A stretch of 64,000 bases of DNA from Ferrimonas balearica DSM 9799 (GTDB lineage: Bacteria; Pseudomonadota; Gammaproteobacteria; Enterobacterales; Shewanellaceae), in NCBI RefSeq assembly GCF_000148645.1, contig NC_014541.1:2069139-2133138 (forward strand). The letters run 5' to 3'. The notes under the pieces were generated by a model. It did not search any database. It had not been told where the DNA came from and was given only the letters and a program-made list of their open reading frames with translations. The position numbers and the translations under genes are program-made. This document shows, piece after piece, positions 43,965-53,649 of this stretch. Every line of letters starts with the position of its first letter. Within the stretch, counting starts at the first letter, position 1.

Positions 43965-45161
43965 ATGTCGACTCGAACGTTATTTCCGTTGCTCATCGCC
44001 TTGTCGCTTTGTGGCTGCAGCAGTGTTGAGCGGCAACCCGTACCTGAATCGATGTCTGAATCTGTAACGGTGTTAGGCAGGGATGATCTGCGGGAGTGGG
44101 GAGACGAGATTGGCATAACACCAACGGACATCCTTAAAAAATACGGGGAACTGGAAACCGTATTCCCGGCGATCATGCACAGGGAACATCACTACCTTGT
44201 GCTCTCAGGTGGTGCTGAAGACGGTGCTTATGGCGCTGGTGTGCTGGCCGGGTGGAGTGAGGCGGGTACCCGGCCTGAGTTCACTATGGTGACCGGGATA
44301 AGTACCGGAGCTCTGATCGCACCCTTTGCGTTTCTGGGTTCTGAGTACGATCCGGTTTTGGAAGCGATCTACACCACCCTGGGCTCAAAGGACCTCTACA
44401 CCCAACGCAGTTGGTTAAGTTTATTTACTGCCGATGCGGTCGGCGATACGACGCCTTTTAAAGCCAGTATTGCTCGGTTTCTGGATGACCGGACACTGGA
44501 TGCCATCGCCGCTGAGTATCTTCGGGGCCGACAACTGCTGATTGGCACCACCAATTTGGATGCGGGTCGTCCGGTAATCTGGAATGTGACGCGAATTGCC
44601 GCATCTGGTCACCCTGGCGCCTACCCATTTATTCGCTCGCTGTTTCTTGCATCCGCCGCGTTACCGGGCCTGTTTCCGCCGGTTTATGTGCCTGTCGAAG
44701 GCCCTCAGGGACAACCGATGGATGAGATGCATGTGGATGGCGGAGTCACTGCCCAACTGTTTTTCGCGCCCAGCAACATAGACTGGTCAGAAGTGATCCG
44801 CTTGCTGGATGTGAAAGGAACGCCAACGCTTTACCTGATCCGAAATTCACGGGTCGAGTCACGCTACCAAACGGTTGACCCTAACCTGAAGGCGATCGCC
44901 GGTCGCACCATCGGCACACTGATTCGAACTCAGGGGGTAGGGGATATCTACCGGCTGTTGTACCTGTCGGAACGGGACCATATTCGCATCAAGTCCACCT
45001 GGATCCCGGTCGATGCCGTTGTGGATGTTTCCATCGACGAGGTGTTTGATACCGACTATATGAAGGCGTTGTATCAGTACGGTCGGGAGCGGGCCCTTTC
45101 CGACAGGCTTTGGTTTATTAAGGGCGCCTCCATCAATGACGGTGAGGACGATGAGCCATAA
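43965..45161 (+). CDS. patatin-like phospholipase lipoprotein
   Basis: A 398-residue protein with a lipoprotein signal (ALSLCGC near residue 18), so probably anchored to a membrane in the periplasm or at the surface. The patatin domain is complete: oxyanion-hole glycine run SGGAEDGAYGAG near 85, nucleophile motif GISTGA near 115, and the catalytic Asp in VDGG near 262. Such enzymes hydrolyse acyl esters of phospholipids. It stands alone between a terminator and a 276-base gap. Substrate and physiological role are unknown. Confidence 0.9.
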   Translation: MSTRTLFPLLIALSLCGCSSVERQPVPESMSESVTVLGRDDLREWGDEIGITPTDILKKYGELETVFPAIMHREHHYLVLSGGAEDGAYGAGVLAGWSEAGTRPEFTMVTGISTGALIAPFAFLGSEYDPVLEAIYTTLGSKDLYTQRSWLSLFTADAVGDTTPFKASIARFLDDRTLDAIAAEYLRGRQLLIGTTNLDAGRPVIWNVTRIAASGHPGAYPFIRSLFLASAALPGLFPPVYVPVEGPQGQPMDEMHVDGGVTAQLFFAPSNIDWSEVIRLLDVKGTPTLYLIRNSRVESRYQTVDPNLKAIAGRTIGTLIRTQGVGDIYRLLYLSERDHIRIKSTWIPVDAVVDVSIDEVFDTDYMKALYQYGRERALSDRLWFIKGASINDGEDDEP

Positions 45162-45260
45162 ATGGCAACGAATTGATGACCTTGGTTCAGAGTATGTTTA
45201 ACCGCGCTATGGCATTATTTTTCGCTGCTGTGAATGATCCGTTTGTCCTGCCTTTGCGCA

Positions 45261-45293
45261 TTTTGCTGCCTGAATAATGACCAGGCAGCAAAA
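45261..45293. other. perfect 12-bp hairpin in the gap before the efflux pair
   Basis: TTTTGCTGCCTG and CAGGCAGCAAAA form a perfect 12-bp inverted repeat around a 9-base loop. There is no T-tail beyond the stem, so it could be an operator or a weak terminator of the patatin gene. Nothing else stands out in 45162-45437. Confidence 0.5.
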
Positions 45294-45437
45294 ACGTTTT
45301 GTGATGACCATGGCACACCATATCACCGTCACCGAGTAAGATATTGGCGCTGAAGTATTGAACAGTTCGACACTTTACGCGTCTTCTTTGTTTTTTCATG
45401 TTGGTGCACCGCCAACCAGTATTAGGGAACCTCGCCC

Positions 45438-46580
45438 ATGAACGACTCCGTTTCTGGCCCTTCAACCAACGCGACGTCCAATGAGTCTGCACCGTCTGAG
45501 CCTCAGGATTCGGGGAAAACACTCAACAGTGCGCGCCGTTTTACCTTCATTCTTCTGTTCGCAGCACTCACTATTTGGCTCTACACCTTGTGGGTTGACC
45601 GCCTCACACCGATGACCGATCACGTCCGGGTTAATGGCCAACTGATTCGGTTAAGCCCTCAGGTATCCGCACAGATCGAAAAAGTGTTAGTACCGGACAA
45701 TGCACGGGTTTCTCAGGGCGAACCCCTGATCCAACTTGAAAAGCACCAGTTCCAACTCAAAGTGGATTCCGCCAAAGCGGCATTACAGCAAACTACCCAG
45801 TCCGTGGATGCAGACACCGCTGCAGTCGCGGTTGCGAAAGCCAATCAGGTCGCGGCCCGGGTGCGGTTGGACAACAGCCGCCAACACGCTGAGCGCAACG
45901 TGGCTTTGGCTGAAAACGGCGTTATCAGTCAGTCTGCCCTGGATGACAGTCTTGCCGACGTTCAGTCCGCAGAAGCGCAGTTGGCACAAGCGACGGCAAA
46001 TCTCGAAAAGGCCAAGCAGGCGCTGGGCCCGATTGGCGAAAACAACCCACAACTGAAGTCTGCGCTTAACCAACTCGATCAGGCCCTGCTGAATCTCTCC
46101 TATACCACCCTGTATGCGCCGGGCGATGGGGTTATCACTAATATGGAGCTGGCGACCGGCGATTACGCCGCTGCCGGTAAACCGCTGCTTACCTACATCA
46201 ACAACGACTCGCTTTGGCTGACCGCCATGGTCCGGGAGATCTCACTGGCCTACGTTAAACCCGGGACGCCGGTAAAGATCATTCTGGACTCCTATCCGGG
46301 CCGCAGTTTTGAAGGCGAAGTTCAGTCTATCGGCTGGGGCAGTGCCGGTAATGGCAGTCTGGAAGTGGACGCGAACAGTGGACTGATGACCTCACCCAAT
46401 GGGTTGCAGCATGCGCAGCGTTTCCCGGTCAACATTCGCTTTCTTGAGCTGCCCGATGACGTTCAGTTGAGATATGGCGGCCGGGCCACCGTCAGTTTCT
46501 ATCCGGGACAGACTGAAACCGGTGAGAAACTGCTCGACCTCTGGACCTGGATCTGGAGTTATCTGAGCTATGTTTCATAG
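45438..46580 (+). CDS. HlyD-family membrane-fusion protein of an efflux pump
   Basis: A 380-residue protein with a cytosolic N-terminus, one membrane segment (about 35-55), then a lipoyl half-domain (GQLIRLSPQVSAQIEKVLVPDNARVSQGEPL), a coiled-coil hairpin of about 90-215 rich in A, Q and K, and a barrel-like C-terminal part. It resembles EmrA/AaeA proteins that join an inner-membrane pump to an outer-membrane channel. The gene overlaps the DUF2955 pump gene by 11 bases, so the two form a pair. No outer-membrane factor is encoded nearby. Confidence 0.9.
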   Translation: MNDSVSGPSTNATSNESAPSEPQDSGKTLNSARRFTFILLFAALTIWLYTLWVDRLTPMTDHVRVNGQLIRLSPQVSAQIEKVLVPDNARVSQGEPLIQLEKHQFQLKVDSAKAALQQTTQSVDADTAAVAVAKANQVAARVRLDNSRQHAERNVALAENGVISQSALDDSLADVQSAEAQLAQATANLEKAKQALGPIGENNPQLKSALNQLDQALLNLSYTTLYAPGDGVITNMELATGDYAAAGKPLLTYINNDSLWLTAMVREISLAYVKPGTPVKIILDSYPGRSFEGEVQSIGWGSAGNGSLEVDANSGLMTSPNGLQHAQRFPVNIRFLELPDDVQLRYGGRATVSFYPGQTETGEKLLDLWTWIWSYLSYVS

Positions 46581-47580
46581 TCGAGCTAACGGCCTGATTC
46601 GTCTGGCGGTATTTCCGGTCTTACTGCTGTTTTTACAATACCAGTTTGGCACCCGTTTACCGCTGATTGCGCCAGCGTTGGCGGCGGTCTTTCTTTCCGT
46701 TTCTGCAGTCGCCCCCCCGGTGATCATGGTGGTGATGATGGCGTCAGTACTTGCCGCCACGGCATGGGTGCAGGCGCAGATCAGCATTCTGTTGATTGAC
46801 CACCCGTTGGTCTACTACATCATGCTGTTCGTGCTGGTGTACTGGTGTATGCAGCGGATCCGCGATAACCCGGCCGACCTGCTTGGCATCCTGATGCTGG
46901 TTTCGACAGCGATCGTCGCGGTATTTACCCAACAGAAAGGCGCGGAAGTGAGCCAGTTATCACTGAGCCTGCTGCTTGAGATGGGTTATGCCGGACTGAC
47001 CGCCTATCTGGCCTATTTCCTGTTTCCCGGTGGCGACCCCATTGCGGAAACGCCGAAAGCGCCGCCCAGTCAGGCGTTGCACACGGAGATTTGGCATCTG
47101 GTGGTGAAAGCGGCCGTCGTAATCCTGGTGCTATGGGCCGTGATTCGCATGGATCTGGCCCAAAGCACCATTGTCGCCATCACCGTCGCGAACATCATTA
47201 AAGACCCAAACCCCATCGTGGGTAAGCAATATGGCTGGTTCAGGGTGGCCACCACCTATGGTGGTTTTCTGTTTGCCTTACCGGTGCTGCTAATGAGCTT
47301 GCTGCAGACCAATTTCATTGGCCAACTCGGCGCCGCTTTGGTGTGTGCAATGCTGATGGGGATTTATGCGATCAAGCGACAAGCCAGTTTTAACACTCTT
47401 CAACTGCTCTATACCGGCTTTATTGTGCTGGTGTATTACGGGCTGACAGAAACCGCTGGCACCGCACTGCTTGCCGATGGAAAACGCCTGCTGTCGATTC
47501 TGGGCGCGGTTGTGTTGGGTATGCTGGTGCTGATAGTGCTGCAACCTAAGACAACGACGGAACTGGAGTCCCGTACCTAG
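46570..47580 (+). CDS. DUF2955 / FUSC-like inner-membrane transporter
   Basis: A 336-residue polytopic protein with about 10 hydrophobic segments arranged as two similar halves. It resembles DUF2955 and the fusaric-acid-resistance (FUSC) type pumps such as AaeB, which export aromatic acids with a HlyD partner. The conserved-looking sequence VANIIKDPNPIVGKQYGWFRVATTYGG is near residue 205. The substrate cannot be assigned. Overlap with the HlyD gene implies coupled translation. A strong terminator follows. Confidence 0.87.
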   Translation: MFHSRANGLIRLAVFPVLLLFLQYQFGTRLPLIAPALAAVFLSVSAVAPPVIMVVMMASVLAATAWVQAQISILLIDHPLVYYIMLFVLVYWCMQRIRDNPADLLGILMLVSTAIVAVFTQQKGAEVSQLSLSLLLEMGYAGLTAYLAYFLFPGGDPIAETPKAPPSQALHTEIWHLVVKAAVVILVLWAVIRMDLAQSTIVAITVANIIKDPNPIVGKQYGWFRVATTYGGFLFALPVLLMSLLQTNFIGQLGAALVCAMLMGIYAIKRQASFNTLQLLYTGFIVLVYYGLTETAGTALLADGKRLLSILGAVVLGMLVLIVLQPKTTTELESRT

Positions 47581-47590
47581 AACGCCAAAA

Positions 47591-47628
47591 GGCTGATGAC
47601 CCTTCAAACTGGGTCATCAGCCTTCTTT
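47591..47628 (+). terminator. terminator of the efflux pair
   Basis: GGCTGATGACCC and GGGTCATCAGCC form a 12-bp stem around TTCAAACT, followed by TTCTTTTG. The following stretch 47631-47791 holds no recognisable gene. Confidence 0.88.
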
Positions 47629-47791
47629 TGTTTGTGCGGCCAATGGGTCGCGCAGCTGTACTTCCCCTACATGACGCTATCCCGTATCACCAAAAGCACT
47701 CTCGGTTTGCACCAGTTCGAACTGCCACGTCATTGACTCAAAAAATCAGTCAGCATTGTCCTGCAAGGAATACGGGGGAGGGGACGGATAC

Positions 47792-47819
47792 AAAAAAAGC
47801 CAACGTGATGTTGGCTTTT
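47792..47819 (-). terminator. terminator of the tRNA-fMet operon
   Basis: GCCAAC and GTTGGC pair around GTGAT. On the minus strand the stem is followed by seven T, as expected for the end of the tRNA transcript. It would also work weakly in the other direction. Confidence 0.75.
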
Positions 47820-47825
47820 CTGTTT

Positions 47826-47873
47826 GGGCGATGGCCTGAGGGTTATGAAGACCGATTCAGGTCATCTTGAAAG
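47826..47873 (-). repeat. partial copy of the tRNA-interleaved element
   Basis: Only the 5' half (in transcript sense) of the 83-nt element is present, without the tRNA-derived 3' end. It is the copy nearest the operon terminator. Confidence 0.7.
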
Positions 47874-47955
47874 TGATTGCGGGGGCCGGATTTAACGGGC
47901 TGTCCCACAGCGACGGCCTGAGGGTTATGAAGACCAACTCAGATCATCTTGAAAG
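47874..47955 (-). repeat. tRNA-derived interleaved element P0
   Basis: 82 nt. It carries the last ~20 bases of tRNA-fMet but with TCA in place of CCA (TGATTGCGGG read on the plus strand). Its small stem is GCTGT/ACAGC instead of the GCCGT/ACGGC of the other copies, a compensatory change. Confidence 0.75.
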
Positions 47956-48032
<77 letters not shown>

Positions 48033-48062
48033 TCCGAGTATCGTTTTACTTCTGAAGGGAAG

Positions 48063-48139
<77 letters not shown>

Positions 48140-48170
48140 TCCGAGTATCGTTTTGCTTCTGAAGGGAAGT

Positions 48171-48247
<77 letters not shown>

Positions 48248-48278
48248 TCCGAGTATCGTTTTGCTTCTGAAGGGAAGT

Positions 48279-48361
48279 TGGTTGCGGGAGCCGGATTTAA
48301 GGGGCCGTCCCACGGTGATGGCCTGAGGGTTATGAAGACCGATTCAGAACATCTTGAAAAG
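48279..48361 (-). repeat. tRNA-derived interleaved element P1
   Basis: 83 nt between fMet copies 3 and 4. The 3' ~20 bases equal the tRNA 3' end including CCA. The stem is GCCGT/ACGGT, closing with a G-U pair. Confidence 0.78.
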
Positions 48362-48438
<77 letters not shown>

Positions 48439-48469
48439 TCCGAGTATCGTTTTGCTTCTGAAGGGAAGT

Positions 48470-48552
48470 TGGTTGCGGGAGCCGGATTTAACGGGCCGTC
48501 CCACGGCGATGGCCTGAGGGTTATGAAGACCGATTCAGATCATCTTGAAAAG
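48470..48552 (-). repeat. tRNA-derived interleaved element P2
   Basis: 83 nt, same layout as P3 and P4, with stem GCCGT/ACGGC and a tRNA-fMet 3' end of the A7:U66 type. Confidence 0.78.
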
Positions 48553-48629
<77 letters not shown>

Positions 48630-48659
48630 TCCGAGTATCGTTTTACTTCTGAAGGGAAG

Positions 48660-48742
48660 TGGTTGCGGGAGCCGGATTTAACGGGCCGTCCCACGGCGAT
48701 GGCCTGAGGGTTATGAAGACCGATTCAGATCATCTTGAAAAG
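48660..48742 (-). repeat. tRNA-derived interleaved element P3
   Basis: 83 nt, essentially identical to P2. The P2-copy 5 and P3-copy 6 blocks look like a recent tandem duplication of about 190 bases. Confidence 0.78.
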
Positions 48743-48819
<77 letters not shown>

Positions 48820-48849
48820 TCCGAGTATCGTTTTACTTCTGAAGGGAAG

Positions 48850-48926
<77 letters not shown>

Positions 48927-48957
48927 TCCGATTATCATTTTACTTCTGAAGGGAAGT

Positions 48958-49040
48958 TGGTTGCGGGGGCCGGATTTAACGGGCCGTCCCACGGCGATGG
49001 CCTGAGGGTTATGAAGACCGATTCAGATCATCTTGAAAAG
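48958..49040 (-). repeat. tRNA-derived interleaved element P4
   Basis: 83 nt with stem GCCGT/ACGGC; its tRNA-like 3' end is of the standard (C66) type, unlike P1-P3. Confidence 0.78.
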
Positions 49041-49117
<77 letters not shown>

Positions 49118-49139
49118 TCCGAAAGAGGCTTGTGAGAAT

Positions 49140-49216
<77 letters not shown>

Positions 49217-49234
49217 TCCTCAAAAGCGGGGCGT

Positions 49235-49263
49235 ATCATATTCACTGGCATTTCAGTATGCAA
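49235..49263 (-). promoter_or_regulatory. promoter of the tRNA-fMet operon
   Basis: On the minus strand -35 TTGCAT and -10 TATGAT are separated by exactly 17 bases. A GC-rich stretch (ACGCCCCGC) follows the -10, the kind of discriminator seen at stringently controlled stable-RNA promoters. The first tRNA begins about 18 bases downstream of the -10. Confidence 0.8.
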
Positions 49264-49392
49264 GGGAAAACTCGATTAGCAGGGACTGTTCGGTCAGATT
49301 TTGCACCAAGGTGTTTTTCCCTATAGAGGAGGGGCTTCGAGGCGCAATTGCCGGTATAATACGGCCTTTGTCACCGAATTAAGATCCCATCC

Positions 49393-51495
49393 ATGAAGCG
49401 CTTTTATGCCGCCACCCCCAAGGGGTTGGAATACTTGCTGGTCGATGAACTGACCGAGCTCGGAGCCGTTAATGCCAAAGAAGGCCAGGCTGTCGTCCAC
49501 TTTGAAGCGGAACTGGATGCCGCCTACCGGATCTGTCTCTGGAGTCGTCTGGCCAGCCGCATCGTGCTGGTGCTGGACGAAGTCCAAGCGAAAACAGCAG
49601 AACAGATCTACGACGGCGTAAAAGGGATCTTCTGGCCGGGTGTCTTCGCGCCTCAAAACGATTTTGCGGTGGACTTCCACGGCGGTAACCGCGAGATCCG
49701 TAACAGCCAGTTCGGCGCTTTGAAAGTCAAAGACGCCATCGTCGACAGCTTTATGGAAGAGTGGGGCACGCGACCCACTGTATCCAAGCAATCCCCGCAG
49801 ATCCGTATCGACTGTGCATTGCGAGCCGACAAGTTGCTGGTCGGTCTGAATCTGACTGGCGCCGCTATGCACCAGCGTGGATACCGCCTGGACAAAGGCA
49901 AAGCCCCCATGCGTGAAAACCTGGCTGCGGCTGTGCTGATGCGCAGCGGTTGGACTCAGGCCATGGACAAACCGCTTATCGATCCTTTCTGTGGCTCCGG
50001 CACCTTGTTGGTCGAAGCCGCACTGATGGCCACCGACACCGCGCCGTTGCTGCAACGCCAAAGCTGGGGCTTCGATCACTGGGCCGGCCACCAGCCTGCG
50101 CTGTGGCGCGAAGTACTGACCGAAGCGCAGGTGCGCGCTAACCGTGGCCAGAACCACTGTAAAACCCGCTTTATCGGTCGCGACATCAATCGCCGGGTTC
50201 TTTCGATCGCCAAAGAGAACGCCGAGCGTGCGGGCGTGGCCTCGTTGATTCAGTTTGAAGGTGGCGATGCCACCAATATGCCGTCTCCGCCAGCAACCCA
50301 AGGTTACGTGGTGGCTAACCCACCTTATGGTGAGCGTCTAGGCGATATGCCGGCACTGCTGCATCTGTTTGCCCGTTTGGGGCAGCAGTTCAAAGCGGAG
50401 TGGGCCGGCTGGCAGGTGAGCCTGTTGTGCAGCGATCCCATGCTCCTCAGTGCGCTGCGCCTGAAAGCGGAGAAGCAATACAAGCTGTACAACGGTGCCC
50501 TTGAAGTGATTCTGGCAAACTACCCCATTACCGAAGGGGTGGGCGGGCGTGTATTTGGTGAAGATTTTGCCAACCGTCTGAAGAAAAACCTGAAGGGCCT
50601 CGCCAAGTGGGTGAAGCAGCAGGATATCGACTGCTACCGCGTATACGATGCCGATCTGCCGGAATACAACGTGGCGATCGACCGTTACCAGGACTGGGTT
50701 GTGGTACAGGAGTACGCGCCGCCGAAGTCCGTACCGGAGCAGAAAGCCCGTCAACGCCTGATCGACGTACTGTTGCACCTGCCGGAAGTGCTCGAAGTGG
50801 ATCCGCAGCAGGTGATCGTCAAGGTGCGCCAACAGCAGAAAGGCAAAGGCCAATACGAGAAGTTGGCTCAAGAGCACGAAGAGCTGAAGGTGAACGAATA
50901 TGGCGCCAAGTTCCTGGTGAACCTGACCGACTACCTCGACACCGGCCTGTTCCTGGACCACCGCCTGGCCCGCCGCTATATCCAGGAACATGCACAGGAT
51001 AAGCGCTTCCTAAACCTGTTTGCCTACACCGGCAGTGCCTCGGTACATGCTGCCGTGGGCGGCGCCCGTGCGACCACCACCGTCGACATGTCGAAAACCT
51101 ACCTGCGCTGGGCCGAAGATAACTTCAGTCTTAACCGCCTGCGTGGTCGTGAGCATCGCTTTATTCAGGCGGATTGCCTGGCCTGGTTGGAAGCGTGCCC
51201 GGAGCAGTTCGATTTTATCTTTATTGACCCGCCGACCTTCTCCAACTCCAAGCGTATGGAGAAAACCTTTGATGTTCAGCGCGATCACTTGTGGCTGATG
51301 ACCCAGCTTAAGCGCATTCTGGCGCCGGGCGGTGAGATCCTGTTCTCCAATAACAAGCGTCACTTCAAGATGGACGAAGAGGGGATCCGCGAGTTGGGCC
51401 TGGTGGCAAAAAACATTACGGCGCAAACCCAATCTCCGGACTTTGCCCGCAACAAGCAGATCCATAACGCCTGGGTTCTGCACCATGCCGAATAA
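49393..51495 (+). CDS. rlmKL: 23S rRNA G2445/G2069 methyltransferase RlmKL
   Basis: A 700-residue fusion of two SAM-dependent enzymes (E. coli 702). The N-terminal half has a THUMP domain and an N2-methyltransferase (RlmL, G2445), with DPFCGSGTLLVEAALMA near 197 and the catalytic NPPYGERL near 313. The C-terminal half (RlmK, m7G2069) starts near 430, with LDHRLARRYI near 517, LNLFAYTGSASVHAA near 538 and IDPPTFSNSKRM near 614. The last 11 bases overlap the glutaredoxin-like gene. The gene follows the tRNA array after a divergent gap. Confidence 0.96.
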   Translation: MKRFYAATPKGLEYLLVDELTELGAVNAKEGQAVVHFEAELDAAYRICLWSRLASRIVLVLDEVQAKTAEQIYDGVKGIFWPGVFAPQNDFAVDFHGGNREIRNSQFGALKVKDAIVDSFMEEWGTRPTVSKQSPQIRIDCALRADKLLVGLNLTGAAMHQRGYRLDKGKAPMRENLAAAVLMRSGWTQAMDKPLIDPFCGSGTLLVEAALMATDTAPLLQRQSWGFDHWAGHQPALWREVLTEAQVRANRGQNHCKTRFIGRDINRRVLSIAKENAERAGVASLIQFEGGDATNMPSPPATQGYVVANPPYGERLGDMPALLHLFARLGQQFKAEWAGWQVSLLCSDPMLLSALRLKAEKQYKLYNGALEVILANYPITEGVGGRVFGEDFANRLKKNLKGLAKWVKQQDIDCYRVYDADLPEYNVAIDRYQDWVVVQEYAPPKSVPEQKARQRLIDVLLHLPEVLEVDPQQVIVKVRQQQKGKGQYEKLAQEHEELKVNEYGAKFLVNLTDYLDTGLFLDHRLARRYIQEHAQDKRFLNLFAYTGSASVHAAVGGARATTTVDMSKTYLRWAEDNFSLNRLRGREHRFIQADCLAWLEACPEQFDFIFIDPPTFSNSKRMEKTFDVQRDHLWLMTQLKRILAPGGEILFSNNKRHFKMDEEGIRELGLVAKNITAQTQSPDFARNKQIHNAWVLHHAE

Positions 51496-51721
51496 CACGG
51501 TAGTGCTGTTCCATACCGATGGCTGCCATCTGTGTGAGCAGGCGGAAGCTCTGTTGCTGGAGGGCGGCATCGCCCACAGCAAAGCCGATATTGTTGATAA
51601 GCCGGAATGGGTGGAAGCCTATGGCATCCGAATTCCGGTTGTGCGCCGTCAGGACGGCGCCGAACTGGGCTGGCCGTTTGATCTGGCCCAGTTGACCCAA
51701 TTTGTTGAGGATGACGAATGA
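51485..51721 (+). CDS. glutaredoxin-like protein (DUF836)
   Basis: A 78-residue thioredoxin-fold protein with the CxxC motif DGCHLCEQA at about residues 13-16 and the cis-proline segment RIPVVRR near 50. This short glutaredoxin-like family (DUF836) is common between rlmKL and uup in gammaproteobacteria; its substrate is unknown. Start overlaps rlmKL by 11 bases and end overlaps uup by 4 (ATGA), so the three genes are translationally linked. Confidence 0.88.
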   Translation: MPNNTVVLFHTDGCHLCEQAEALLLEGGIAHSKADIVDKPEWVEAYGIRIPVVRRQDGAELGWPFDLAQLTQFVEDDE

Positions 51722-53640
51722 GTCTGATCCGGTTGAACCAGGCGCAGTTGGCGTTTGGTCATATTCCGTTGCTTGATCACGCCGACTTCGTGCTAGAGCC
51801 GAACGAGCGTGTGTGTCTGGTTGGCCGAAATGGCGCCGGTAAATCCAGCCTGCTGAAAGTGCTCGCTGGTTTGCAGGAGCTGGACGACGGCCAGCTTGGT
51901 TTAAACACCGACATCACCATCGCGTACCTGCCGCAGGACCCGCCGCGCGCAGAGAGCGGCACGGTATTCCAGTACGTCGCCGAAGGTCTGGCGCAGCTGG
52001 GGAAGGTGATTGAAGAGTTTGAGCTGGCCAACCAGAAGGTGATGGCCGACCCCAGCGAGAAAAACCTGGCCCGCCTGGCGCGAGCGCAGGAGGCGATGGA
52101 CCACCATAACGGCTGGCAGTTTGAAACCCGCATCCACCAGACCCTCAGCCACCTTGAGCTCGATGGCCAGCAACCGATGACCGCACTCAGCGGTGGCTGG
52201 CAACGTCGTGCAGCGCTGGCGCGTGCGTTGGTACAGGCCCCGGACGTGCTGCTGCTGGACGAGCCCACCAACCACCTGGACATCGACGCCATTGAGTGGC
52301 TGGAAACGCTGTTGTTGGGCTTCTCTGGCTCCATCGTGTTTATCAGTCACGACCGTGGCTTTATTCGCCGGATGGCAACACGGATCATCGACCTCGACCG
52401 CGGCCAAATCCTCTCATTCCCGGGCGACTACCAAACCTACCTCGATGGTAAAGAGGAAGCGCTGCGGGTCGAGGAGGAGCAGGCGGCGCTGTTTGACAAA
52501 AAGCTGGCCAAAGAGGAAGCGTGGATCCGCCAGGGCATCAAGGCCCGCCGTACCCGTAACGAAGGCCGGGTTCGCGCGCTGAAAGCGATGCGTAATGAGC
52601 GCGCCGCCCGCATCAACCGCCTTGGCAAAGCCAACATGTCGATGAACCAGGGTGAACGCTCCGGCAAGCTGGTGTTCGATGTTGAAAACCTGGGTTACGC
52701 CTGGGCCGACAGCCCCATTGTTAAGGGACTGACCACCTCGGTTATGCGGGGCGACCGCATCGCCCTGATTGGTCCCAACGGCTGCGGCAAGTCCACCCTG
52801 ATTAAGCTGTTGCTGGAGAAGTTGCCGGCACAGCAGGGCACAGTGAAGCAGGGCACCAACCTTCAGGTGGCGTACTTTGATCAGCATCGACTGGAACTGG
52901 ACCCGGCAAAAACCGTTCAGGAAAACGTTGGCGAAGGCAAAGACACGGTGACAGTGGGCGGGCGAGACCGCCACGTTCTGGGTTACCTGCAGGACTTCCT
53001 GTTTGCGCCGGCGCGGGCGCGCAGCCCGGTAAGTTCGCTGTCTGGTGGCGAAAAGAACCGCCTGCTGCTGGCCAAGCTGTTTTTGAAGCCCGCTAACTTG
53101 TTGGTGATGGATGAACCTACCAACGATCTGGATGTCGAAACCCTCGAACTGCTCGAGGCCAAGCTGGCCGAGTTTGACGGTACGCTTCTGCTGGTATCGC
53201 ACGACCGGGAATTCATCGACAACACCGTCACCACCACCTGGTGGTTTAATGGTGATGGCCAGTGGGATGAGTTTGTCGGTGGGTACCAGGATGCGGTAGC
53301 GTTAGGCGCCAAGTTCTATCGTCCGGAGGCTCAGACCCAGGAAGCGGTTGAAGCGCCGAGCGAACCTGTGTCCAGTAAGCCGGCAAGCGCGCCTTCAAGT
53401 GCAGCGCCGAAGAAGCTAACATACAAGCTCCAACGCGAACTGGATGCATTGCCCGCCAAGCTGGAAACGCTTGAAGCGGAGATCGAATCTTTGCAGGCTC
53501 AAATCGCAGAACCCGGATTTTTCGATGGCGACAGCCAGGCGGTAAACGCGGTCCTCACTCGATTAGCTGAAAAAGAACAAGAATTGGAACAGGACTTTGC
53601 ACGCTGGGAAGAGCTCGAAGCGATGCAGGGTCAGGCTTAA
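51718..53640 (+). CDS. uup: ABC-F ATPase Uup
   Basis: A 640-residue soluble ABC-F protein, acting on ribosomes and linked in E. coli to transposon excision and DNA/ribosome quality control. Two ATPase cassettes: Walker A GRNGAGKSS near 38 and GPNGCGKST near 352; signature LSGGWQRR near 157 and LSGGEKNR near 440; Walker B LLLDEPTNHLD near 178 and LVMDEPTNDLD near 461. The inter-domain linker covers about 240-310. A C-terminal coiled coil (about 560-635) is the DNA-binding tail typical of Uup. Length 640 (E. coli 635). Confidence 0.96.
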   Translation: MSLIRLNQAQLAFGHIPLLDHADFVLEPNERVCLVGRNGAGKSSLLKVLAGLQELDDGQLGLNTDITIAYLPQDPPRAESGTVFQYVAEGLAQLGKVIEEFELANQKVMADPSEKNLARLARAQEAMDHHNGWQFETRIHQTLSHLELDGQQPMTALSGGWQRRAALARALVQAPDVLLLDEPTNHLDIDAIEWLETLLLGFSGSIVFISHDRGFIRRMATRIIDLDRGQILSFPGDYQTYLDGKEEALRVEEEQAALFDKKLAKEEAWIRQGIKARRTRNEGRVRALKAMRNERAARINRLGKANMSMNQGERSGKLVFDVENLGYAWADSPIVKGLTTSVMRGDRIALIGPNGCGKSTLIKLLLEKLPAQQGTVKQGTNLQVAYFDQHRLELDPAKTVQENVGEGKDTVTVGGRDRHVLGYLQDFLFAPARARSPVSSLSGGEKNRLLLAKLFLKPANLLVMDEPTNDLDVETLELLEAKLAEFDGTLLLVSHDREFIDNTVTTTWWFNGDGQWDEFVGGYQDAVALGAKFYRPEAQTQEAVEAPSEPVSSKPASAPSSAAPKKLTYKLQRELDALPAKLETLEAEIESLQAQIAEPGFFDGDSQAVNAVLTRLAEKEQELEQDFARWEELEAMQGQA

Positions 53641-53649
53641 GGGGAAACT

